From Candidatus Latescibacterota bacterium (lineage in GTDB: Bacteria; Latescibacterota; UBA2968), in the NCBI GenBank assembly GCA_022823725.1, contig JAJEHL010000026.1, positions 620,001-684,000 of the forward strand: DNA of 64,000 bases, read 5' to 3'. The notes under the pieces are model-generated. The model saw nothing but the letters and a program-made list of their open reading frames with translations, was not told where the DNA came from and did no database searches. Each line of letters begins with the position of its first letter. The first letter of the stretch is position 1. The position numbers and the translations under genes are program-made. Shown piece after piece: positions 9,080-16,970 of this stretch.

Positions 9080-12000
9080 TCATTGCGCCACCACAAAGAG
9101 GGCATTTTTAGAGGCGGTTTGTTCGCTGTTCAAATCGGTTATCACGACTTCCAGCGCGTAGCGTCCCGGTTCGCGGTCGCCCAATTCCAGTTCTGTATAG
9201 ACGGTTTCCAGGTTCATTGTTCCGACCTGTTCATATCCCAGTAATACTTTTTCTCGTTTGCCGCCGAGCGTTCTCACCAGGCGAGATACGGCACCGCCCA
9301 CGCCTTTGCCTTTTGGCGCGATTGTGTATTCTACCTGGTATTTGGTCTGGCCGAATTCATCGCGTTTTAGATTGTAGATTTCGTAATAGACAAAGATGCT
9401 CTGTCCCTTTAGATAGGTTCGCGTGGGCATGGGTACGACGTGTAACTCGCCTTTGCGGAATTTGTCCTGGGGTCCGCCTTCTGCAATGCGCCATGCGAGT
9501 TCCAGGTCGCTCACTTTCATTGAGCGGGTTTGATATTTTTCCAGTTCGATTATTTGCCGATAACGCCCCTGTCGCCCGGACAGACGGTCCATCAGATGTA
9601 CTTCCAGCTTGTAATATCCCGGGGGGGCATCCAGGCGCACTACGTCGGGGACAAAGGCGCCCAGTATGCCAGTTTGATCGCCTTCATTGCGATATCGCAC
9701 ATCGCCTGTGCGCCGATACACATCGCCGGTCTGTTCGTTTAAGAGGGATACGGTTCGCTCTACGACCAGTTCGGTGGTATTGTTTTCGGCGAAATACCGC
9801 CCCAGTGTCTGCGGGATTCCGGTATAGACTTCCAGCGCGCTTACGTCATTTTGGAGGCTTTGAAAATCCGCGAGGTCGTAATAAAATTGTAGGGGGCGGG
9901 TGTTTTCTGGGGTTGCGTAATAATCCGGTGTTACCCGCGCGGCAAATTCGGTAACCCTGCGGGGATTGTACCGGTTCAACAGGGCAAGTGTGCGGATGGG
10001 GATATTGGGATCCAGGGGCGCGGGCGCGTAGTCGAAACTGCCCGTCATGGCTTCGTCGGTGAAGGTTATTTCGATGCCCCCATTCACATCGGTATAGATC
10101 CAGGTCTCCCACCGCACCATAGAGGCGTCTTCCGGAACGGAGACCGCGTTGAAATCCGGCTGGAGATCAAAAAATCCACTTCCCATGTTTCCGGCGTTGA
10201 CGACTGTATTTGCCAGCCGTTCAAAAGCGCTGATGTCTTCTCCGGTCTGGTCATCGCCTGTTGCCTGTCCCGTACGCACGGTTCGTTGTTCTTCATCGCC
10301 TGATTCCAGTTGTTGTCGATCCCGTTCCTGTGTCTGTTCAATGGCTTCCTGCAGATATTCGGCTTCGAGTTGCGCCCTCACATCGGTTGTGCCACTTAGT
10401 CTGGCTTGAAGTCCTCGCACGGGATATACCGGGCCAAAGTATGTCTGTTGTGCAGCCTCGCCACCAAATAGCGTTTGGGCTACGCGTTCTTTTACACGCT
10501 GCACGGATAGGCTTTGTTGCAGGTTTAACATGTTGGATCGCGATCGATAGTCAGGTTCTCCGAAGCGGATATAGACCTCACCGCGCCGGTCAAAGGGTTT
10601 TTTCCCCTCTGAGAAATTGGTCAGGGCATACCACACCCGTCTGTAGTGTTCGAGTTTGCGCTCGTTGGTCGCGGTGATCAGATTTGGATCTTTCAGTGCC
10701 CAGAATTGTCGCAAAAATGAGGAACGCGCCGTTTCTGTGTCGAGGCTGTTGTATTCTTCGAGCTCTTCGACGGATGCGAGGAATTGGATGTCTTCGTATA
10801 GTGCGCGGCGTTGCGGGTCCAGGTGCGCCACATAGCGGGAAAAATAGGTTTGTGCCCAGTTTGGACGCTTCAGTTCCAAACACGCCTGCGCGAGGATGGG
10901 CAGGGATGTTATTTCTTCGGGGTACTGTCGGATGTGGTCTTCCAGCAACTGTACGATGCGGTCGAAGTTTTTGCTGCGTAAATAGGCTCTTGAGAGCAGT
11001 TCTCTGCCTTCCGGGTCTTCGGGCGCGAGTGTTATATAGCGGGCATAGGCCATGGCCGCCTGTTCGTAGTTTTCTTCCTGCTCTTCCCACCATTTGCCCA
11101 GGAGTTTGTAGGTCGGCGCGTAGGTCGGGTCCAGTGAGATGACGTGGTCGAGGTCGCGTTTTGTGTCGTATTCTTTGAGCTTATATCGTGTCTGCGCCAT
11201 GTTGAAACGGGCATCGCGGTGGATATTGTATAGCTGCGATAGCCGTTCATTTGGAGGCCACTGCAGAGCTTTTCTGAAATAGCGGATGGCACTGTACAGG
11301 CCTTTGGGGCGATTTTGGAAGACGAGTCCCAGTCCGTTGTACGCCTCGGAAAGGCGGTGGTTGAGGTCTATGGCTCGCTCAAAAGCGTTTCGCGCGCGGT
11401 CGTAATTTTCTACCTCCAAATAGGCATAGCCCAGGAGGCAATGCCCCAGTTCCAGTTCGGGTGCCACGCGCGTGAGGACGGTTAGTATGGGCACGGCGAG
11501 TGAGTCGTTTTGGGAGAGGAGTGTTTTGCCCATTTCTACGAGTGAGTCTATCTGTGTTTGTCCAATGAGTCGGTCCTGTATGCGATAGTTTTCGGTGTGT
11601 CGGACCAGTTCTACGAGGCGACCGGGATAGAAATAGCTTATGACAACGGCTTCACCTGTAGCGGCGTTGGGTCTGTAAAAATAGCTGATGGGCCGCGTGT
11701 TGTCCCGATCTGCGGGTGCGCGGAACAGACGGGCGATGGCCTCGGGATCTGCCCGGGATTCCGCGATGGCCCATTTTTGAAGCGTGGCGAGTTGGTCGGG
11801 CATTTCTCCGCGATGGTCGCGGCGATATGCGGTTAATAGTGTGGAGATTGCGGTGAGGTGGTCGCGGCAAACCCAGCGCGATCCGTTTTTCCGAATTTCT
11901 CGCGCGGCGGTTTGAAAGGTTTGCACGTAGTCCCGTATTGGCGATTCGGATAGGCCGTTTTTCGCGGATTGTCTGGCCAGGGATTCAAAATGGCGCGCGG

Positions 12001-12556
12001 CTTGTTTGTAATAGGCAGCGGCTTGTTTGAACTCCCAGCGCGAGAGGCTCAATTGCGCCAGGCGTACGGCGTTAAAGCCCGATGTGAGGTTGGGTAGGGC
12101 TTCTTCATCGATGGCTGGCGCGACCGGTTTTAATCCTTTTATCGCTTTTTCAGTGGTCCAGATGATGGATTCCATGTCCGGATCATCTATCATGAGGATG
12201 TCGCGTCCAGGTGACGTCAGTTCCCAGTATCGAGATGGGGCGAGAGAGATGGTGTGTCCCCGATGCAAGATGTCGCCGGGGGCGGGCAATAATAGGGGGA
12301 TGGATTGGTAGATAATGGTTCCGGTTTCTGTTAGACCCAGTTGACCGGGTCGCCCGGGGAAGATGCCGAGACACTGTTCCCGTTCCGCACCATCGGTCCA
12401 CAGTTCTGTCAGTGCAATGCCGCTCATCTCTCGAGAGAAGGTCCACACCTGACTGGTCGCGCCAGTGCGGAGAATTAGATCCTCCTGAGCGTCTGCGGTG
12501 CTCCAGAGCGCGACGGCTATGAGCAATGCGTATCTGACCATTGGTGAAGTGAACAC
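9080..12556 (-). CDS. Large TPR and GWxTD-type protein, secreted or periplasmic (paralogue 3)
   Basis: About 1158 residues. I place the start at the GTG at 12556 because AGGAG precedes it by 7 bases. The reading frame is open to 12580, and an ATG at 12541 is the other choice. A signal peptide ends STADAQ. The N-terminal third is not assigned. Two TPR groups occupy about 350-600. The GWxTD-like core is PFDRRGEVYIRFGEPDYRS, followed much later by WETWIYTDVNGG, where a small-residue/Trp pattern is kept. The C-terminal module has FVYYEIYNLKRDEFGQT, as in the other two. It follows the methyltransferase-glycosyltransferase fusion by 27 bases, so co-transcription is likely. Function is unknown. Confidence 0.8.
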   Translation of the reverse strand: MFTSPMVRYALLIAVALWSTADAQEDLILRTGATSQVWTFSREMSGIALTELWTDGAEREQCLGIFPGRPGQLGLTETGTIIYQSIPLLLPAPGDILHRGHTISLAPSRYWELTSPGRDILMIDDPDMESIIWTTEKAIKGLKPVAPAIDEEALPNLTSGFNAVRLAQLSLSRWEFKQAAAYYKQAARHFESLARQSAKNGLSESPIRDYVQTFQTAAREIRKNGSRWVCRDHLTAISTLLTAYRRDHRGEMPDQLATLQKWAIAESRADPEAIARLFRAPADRDNTRPISYFYRPNAATGEAVVISYFYPGRLVELVRHTENYRIQDRLIGQTQIDSLVEMGKTLLSQNDSLAVPILTVLTRVAPELELGHCLLGYAYLEVENYDRARNAFERAIDLNHRLSEAYNGLGLVFQNRPKGLYSAIRYFRKALQWPPNERLSQLYNIHRDARFNMAQTRYKLKEYDTKRDLDHVISLDPTYAPTYKLLGKWWEEQEENYEQAAMAYARYITLAPEDPEGRELLSRAYLRSKNFDRIVQLLEDHIRQYPEEITSLPILAQACLELKRPNWAQTYFSRYVAHLDPQRRALYEDIQFLASVEELEEYNSLDTETARSSFLRQFWALKDPNLITATNERKLEHYRRVWYALTNFSEGKKPFDRRGEVYIRFGEPDYRSRSNMLNLQQSLSVQRVKERVAQTLFGGEAAQQTYFGPVYPVRGLQARLSGTTDVRAQLEAEYLQEAIEQTQERDRQQLESGDEEQRTVRTGQATGDDQTGEDISAFERLANTVVNAGNMGSGFFDLQPDFNAVSVPEDASMVRWETWIYTDVNGGIEITFTDEAMTGSFDYAPAPLDPNIPIRTLALLNRYNPRRVTEFAARVTPDYYATPENTRPLQFYYDLADFQSLQNDVSALEVYTGIPQTLGRYFAENNTTELVVERTVSLLNEQTGDVYRRTGDVRYRNEGDQTGILGAFVPDVVRLDAPPGYYKLEVHLMDRLSGRQGRYRQIIELEKYQTRSMKVSDLELAWRIAEGGPQDKFRKGELHVVPMPTRTYLKGQSIFVYYEIYNLKRDEFGQTKYQVEYTIAPKGKGVGGAVSRLVRTLGGKREKVLLGYEQVGTMNLETVYTELELGDREPGRYALEVVITDLNSEQTASKNALFVVAQ

Positions 12557-12583
12557 GGTATGTCTCCTCAAGGGGTACACCGT

Positions 12584-14002
12584 TCAATGCAGTTTGCGAA
12601 AAGCAGTCCAGCATACGCGCAGTAGCAAAAAGCCGTGCCGGAAGCGGTGGATCTGCGTGGTTCCGTACACCCGATCTCGATAGCGCACGGGTACTTCTAC
12701 GATTTTGCGAACGAGTTTGGACGCGCCGAGGAGGAGATCGAAGTCGCCAAAGGGGTCGAAGTCACATACGTCTCGACGCGCTTTTGCCAGTTTTTTGTAG
12801 TCCGAGGCGAACAGGACTTTGGTGCCGCACAGTGCATCTATAATGCGCTGTCCCAAAAGGCAACTCAATATCCAGCCGAAGAACCGATTGCCCAGAAGGT
12901 TCAGGAATCGCATGGCCTGTTGCTCCATGGGATACACGAGGCGAGATCCCACTGCCAGTTCGGCGCGGCCGGATATCAGGGTGTCGAAGAATTTGGGCAA
13001 GTCCTCTGGCGCGACGGTCAGGTCGCCGTCCAGGATCATCAATATATCACCTCTGGCTGCGTCAAATCCCTGCCGCACAGCGTCACCTTTGCCCGTTCCG
13101 GTTTGTCGGATCAGGCGGATGTCTGTTCCACTATATACCGCCATGCATCGCTCGACTTCTTCGGCGGTGCCGTCGGTTGAATTGCCTACGACAAAGATCA
13201 GTTCTGTGTGCGCTCCCATCGCAGGTGTGCGCGCGATTGCGGCTTCCACTGTGCCGCGCTCATTTTTGCAGGGTATTATTACCGAGCAGGAGACTGCGGA
13301 TGCTTCCCGCGCGGGAAAGACGGGACGGGCGACGAGTGTTTGTATGAGACACAGGCGTCTCAGTCCCGGTACTCTTGCCAGGAGGCGATTTGAAAACCAC
13401 GCGAGTAGCGGTACGCGGCGCGGCAAGAGCAGGCGGTTCTCTCGTCGTATTTCTTCAAAGTTTGATAGGTAAAGTAAATTCTGAATGTCCCGGTGTGTCA
13501 ACCAGTTTTGTACGGGCTCGGGCATTTTTAAGCGACATATTTCCGCGGTTTTTAGTATGGGTTTCCACAGGGGGTTGTAGTGTGTAATCAGGATGCGGGA
13601 TCCGGGTAGTGAGACTTTCCACAGTTCGCTGAATACGCGCTGGATGTCCGGCAGAAAACCCAGCAGGTCCGATAAGATGATCCATTCGAATCGCTCCCCT
13701 TCGGGCAAATTCTCGGCGCGACCCACGCGAAATTCGAGGTGGGGGTATTTTTTGCGCGCGCGTTTTATCATTGCTTCGCTGAAGTCAATGCCGAGTCCCC
13801 GCCCCGGTTTCAGGCCCGCGAGCAGGTCGCCGGTGCCGCATCCAAGGATGAGTACAGACGCCCCTTCGGGTATCGCGCAGCGACAAAACCGCAGGACTTC
13901 TTCGTGGTAGGTGCGGTTGCGCCTGCGCCAACGGTCCCGGTTTTCGGCAGCTTTGTCGAAAAATTTCCGAATGGCACGGCTATCGGGAAGGGGGGTTTTC
14001 AT
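12584..14002 (-). CDS. SAM methyltransferase fused to family 2 glycosyltransferase
   Basis: 472 residues with two domains. Residues 45-150 form a class I methyltransferase: VLILGCGTGDL is the SAM-binding loop, followed by GIDFSEAMI and a D/L-rich post-motif. From about 240 a GT2 domain starts with SVIIPCKNERGTVEAAI. It has GTGKGDAVRQGF and the metal-binding ILDGDLTV (Asp-Gly-Asp), and a basic C-terminus instead of membrane helices. The likely role is addition and methylation of a sugar on a lipid-linked or surface glycan (inferred). It overlaps the TMTC-like gene by 23 bases, so the two products are probably made together. Confidence 0.8.
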   Translation of the reverse strand: MKTPLPDSRAIRKFFDKAAENRDRWRRRNRTYHEEVLRFCRCAIPEGASVLILGCGTGDLLAGLKPGRGLGIDFSEAMIKRARKKYPHLEFRVGRAENLPEGERFEWIILSDLLGFLPDIQRVFSELWKVSLPGSRILITHYNPLWKPILKTAEICRLKMPEPVQNWLTHRDIQNLLYLSNFEEIRRENRLLLPRRVPLLAWFSNRLLARVPGLRRLCLIQTLVARPVFPAREASAVSCSVIIPCKNERGTVEAAIARTPAMGAHTELIFVVGNSTDGTAEEVERCMAVYSGTDIRLIRQTGTGKGDAVRQGFDAARGDILMILDGDLTVAPEDLPKFFDTLISGRAELAVGSRLVYPMEQQAMRFLNLLGNRFFGWILSCLLGQRIIDALCGTKVLFASDYKKLAKARRDVCDFDPFGDFDLLLGASKLVRKIVEVPVRYRDRVYGTTQIHRFRHGFLLLRVCWTAFRKLH

Positions 14003-15851
14003 GTGAGGTCTCGTTGTTTTTTATAAGTATTTCCAATTCTCGCCGTGCCAGTTGCGCGACTTGCGGGTCTCCCCGCCAGAGTTCTATGAAGCGCGTGTAC
14101 GCCTGTATGGCTGCGGTTTTTTCGCCGTTGTCCCGATGGGCTTTGCCCAGGTTGAAATACGCTTCAGCCCAATTTGGGCGCAGTGCGATGGCGCGGGCAT
14201 AAGCCGTCGTTGCCTGTGCGGGATGGCCCATTTTTTCGCGGACTACACCGAGGTTGTAGTAGATCTCCGCGTTGGTGGGGTTGAGAACCGCGGCTCGTTC
14301 AAAGGCCGAATGCGCGTCGGTTATTTGTTCGGATTGCATGGCTGCGAGGCCCTTGTTCATATAGGCTTCGACGTAGTCCGGTTCTATTTGTACTGCTTTT
14401 TGGTACGCTGCTGTGGCGTGCTTGAAACGACCTGTTGCAGCGTAGAGATTTCCCAGGTTGTTATAGGTGAGGGCGCTTTCTCGAATCGATAGCGCGTTTG
14501 CATAAGCTGTTTCGGCCTGGGAAATCCGACCGCGCTCAGATAGGGCGTCGCCCAGGGCGTGTTGCATTTTCGCGCTTCTGGGATGCGCTGTTACGGCACT
14601 TTGATAAAGTGTTAAGTCGTCGCGCCAATCCGCGTTTCGGATAATGGTTCGGGTGCTATAGGCTATGAGGATCAGGGCGGCGAGGGCAATGGCGACCGTT
14701 TTTTGATGTTTTTCAAGGTGTTCAAATCCCAGACCGCACAGCGTGAATAAACCGAGAACCGGGATGTATAGAAATCGTTCCTGGAAAATGGCGTTGATCA
14801 GGACGAGTGTTTGCGATACGGCTGAATAGGGCACAAAGAATAATGATAGAGCAAAAAATACGCAGGGCCAGCGCCAGCGAAAAGCACCCGTCCATAATAA
14901 TAGTCCTGCGATGCCGAGGGCGATGCCCGCTATTGCTTTGGGCGCGAGTATCGAGGTGATGACGGGTATGGCGTTGTAAGAGTAATCTACGGAAAGTTTG
15001 AAGGGTAACAAAATGAGAATGCAATATTTCCAGAAGAGTCCGGCGGCTGTCAAGAGTCTGTGGTCGAGGGGCTGGTCTATGAGTGGGTTGTTGAGAGATA
15101 GTATGTTTTCGGCTGAGAATCCCAGGCCCGCAGCGACTTTTCGCACGGTTAGATAGAGAATAAAAGTTCCGATGAAGCCAGCCCAGCGCGCGGCGCGTTG
15201 CCACAGGAGACGGCGCATTCCTTTTGGACGGGACAGGGCAAAGGTCAGATCGCTGGCGATGACCAGTCCCATTACGGCTATCGCGCTTTCTTTAGAGAGC
15301 AAGGCGAGAAAGAATCCCGCGAGGGCCAATCTGTAATATTTTTCTGCGCCCCGGTTATGCCAGTGGATATACAGGAGCAGGGCTGATAGAGAAAACAGAC
15401 CCGCCAATAAATCTGCACGCCCAAATGTGATGCCTGCGACGACTTCGGCATGGATGGGGTGTACGGCAAATAGCAATGCGGCCAAGATCGCGCCTCGCTT
15501 CAGGCCCAGGTTCAGGCAGAGGAGATAGGCGAGGAGGCTGTTGACCACGTGCAGGATTACGTTGGTGAGGTGAAATCGGAAAGGCCAAATCCCTCCCAGG
15601 CCATCCAGCATAAAAGACAGGACTGTGAGGGGGCGGTATTGTCCGTTGACGTTGGCTTCACCCTCGTATCCGGCCCAGTAGTGCGTGGTTAAAATGCCCC
15701 ACACATCGGCTTCGCGAAGCAAGCTGTTGCGCTCGATCAGGAAGTGGTCGTCATAGACCAATCCGTTGCCGAGACTGTTTGCGAATACCAGAAAGGCCAC
15801 CAATCCCACCGCGACGAAAGGATAGGTTTTTCCGCGTTGATTTGTAGGCAT
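13980..15851 (-). CDS. TMTC-like polytopic membrane protein with C-terminal TPR repeats
   Basis: 623 residues from the ATG at 15851. The frame is open to 15929, but that extension crosses a hairpin that looks like the terminator of the upstream gene. The N-terminal two thirds are membrane helices carrying YDDHFLI near residue 35, NGQYRPLTV, and HPIHAEVVAG followed by GRADLLA, the pattern of protein O-mannosyltransferase-like (TMTC/DUF1736) enzymes. From about residue 420 there are five or six TPR units. These proteins are thought to transfer a sugar from a lipid donor to proteins. That activity here is inferred from the fold and from the glycosyltransferase gene that overlaps its end. Confidence 0.75.
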   Translation of the reverse strand: MPTNQRGKTYPFVAVGLVAFLVFANSLGNGLVYDDHFLIERNSLLREADVWGILTTHYWAGYEGEANVNGQYRPLTVLSFMLDGLGGIWPFRFHLTNVILHVVNSLLAYLLCLNLGLKRGAILAALLFAVHPIHAEVVAGITFGRADLLAGLFSLSALLLYIHWHNRGAEKYYRLALAGFFLALLSKESAIAVMGLVIASDLTFALSRPKGMRRLLWQRAARWAGFIGTFILYLTVRKVAAGLGFSAENILSLNNPLIDQPLDHRLLTAAGLFWKYCILILLPFKLSVDYSYNAIPVITSILAPKAIAGIALGIAGLLLWTGAFRWRWPCVFFALSLFFVPYSAVSQTLVLINAIFQERFLYIPVLGLFTLCGLGFEHLEKHQKTVAIALAALILIAYSTRTIIRNADWRDDLTLYQSAVTAHPRSAKMQHALGDALSERGRISQAETAYANALSIRESALTYNNLGNLYAATGRFKHATAAYQKAVQIEPDYVEAYMNKGLAAMQSEQITDAHSAFERAAVLNPTNAEIYYNLGVVREKMGHPAQATTAYARAIALRPNWAEAYFNLGKAHRDNGEKTAAIQAYTRFIELWRGDPQVAQLARRELEILIKNNETSHENPPSR

Positions 15852-15870
15852 TTTTTGTACAGAATACAAA

Positions 15871-15905
15871 GGGCGATTGCCAGGGTGCAACCCCGGCAGT
15901 CGCCC
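15871..15905 (-). terminator. Hairpin after the PorV-like gene
   Basis: On the minus strand GGGCGACTGCC pairs with GGCAATCGCCC (one mismatch) around an internal loop, followed by a short CTTTGTATT. It lies 49 bases beyond the PorV-like stop. The T-run is weak, so attenuation rather than full termination is possible. Confidence 0.45.
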
Positions 15906-15953
15906 AAAAAGTGTACAAACTATGGTCATCGCAGAAACTGCGATATCCGTTTG

Positions 15954-16952
15954 TTAGAACGTGCCGCCTATTGATATGCGCAGCGGCGAGTCGAACAGAG
16001 CCACGCCGTCGATATCCTTCAGCAGTGAGTAGGATACATCTATGGCGAATGTGCGTCCACCCACTGTCTGCTTGACGCCAGCGCCAAGGGCAAAGGATTC
16101 GAGGTCGTAATTCCACTTATAGCCCGCGCGCACAGCTACCATATTCTGGACCCAGAGTTCGGCGCCAAAGTGATAGCGTTGCTCGAAATCTACGGGGAAT
16201 ACGCTCTCGGCTGCCAGCGTCAAAAAGGTCGGATCGCCTTTTTCGCCATAAACTTCGGCGGCCAGACCCATGTTGTAGGTCAGGGGCATCAGATACGAGA
16301 ACGCCTCTTCCCTGGATTTTTGATCTGGGCCAAAGTTCTTGAACGACATTGCCACGCGCAGGCTTCTAAACCCGGTGTAGAAATGACTGCCCAGATCTAT
16401 GGTAAATGTGCTGGTTTTTTGCGTGTAGAGCTTTTCCTGCACATAGTTGGCCTTGGCGCTGAACGAGAACTTATCCGTGAATTTTATGGCGTAGAGCAAG
16501 CCCACTGCCATGTAGTTCACATCGACAAACTGACCCGTTCCACTCGGCTGGAAGATGGTGGTTTCTTCGATGGGTTCAACCTGCTGTGTAATCAGGCTGA
16601 TACCCAGGACTTCGCCCCGAGACGAGTGGGTGTTGAAGACGGCTGCCGCCGAATACAGTTCTGTGCCTGCCAGCCACTTGGTGTAATTGGCCTGATAGGC
16701 GAACTTTTCCACATGGGTCAGTCCAGCACCGTTCCAGAAGATGGCGTTGATATCATCGGCAATTGCCGTGTATGAATCACCCATCCCCACGGCACGCGCA
16801 CCCTGTCCGATTTTCAAAAACTGCATGCCTGAGATGTTGACTTTCTTGACTCCGTCGATCGCGGTTACGCCTTCCCATTCAAGCCCCAGAGCGGGACTGG
16901 CGATCAGCAGCAAGCTCAGGAACGCTGTAAGTATGAGATTTTTTCGTTTCAC
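15954..16952 (-). CDS. PorV/PorQ family outer-membrane protein
   Basis: 332 residues with a signal peptide (1-23, ending SPALG). The region after it, FLKIGQGARAVGMGDSYTA then INAIFWNGAGL, is the recognisable PorV/PorQ (UPF0164) start, and the rest alternates in the way of a beta-barrel, ending in a strand with terminal Phe (SIGGTF). PorV-type proteins are barrels that shuttle type IX secretion cargo to the surface in Bacteroidota. Here it is the last gene of a cluster with a secreted protein that has a type-IX-like C-terminus and a TonB receptor, which fits that role. Proof would need the rest of the secretion machinery elsewhere. Confidence 0.85.
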   Translation of the reverse strand: MKRKNLILTAFLSLLLIASPALGLEWEGVTAIDGVKKVNISGMQFLKIGQGARAVGMGDSYTAIADDINAIFWNGAGLTHVEKFAYQANYTKWLAGTELYSAAAVFNTHSSRGEVLGISLITQQVEPIEETTIFQPSGTGQFVDVNYMAVGLLYAIKFTDKFSFSAKANYVQEKLYTQKTSTFTIDLGSHFYTGFRSLRVAMSFKNFGPDQKSREEAFSYLMPLTYNMGLAAEVYGEKGDPTFLTLAAESVFPVDFEQRYHFGAELWVQNMVAVRAGYKWNYDLESFALGAGVKQTVGGRTFAIDVSYSLLKDIDGVALFDSPLRISIGGTF

Positions 16953-16970
16953 AATGAATACCTCCTCCGG

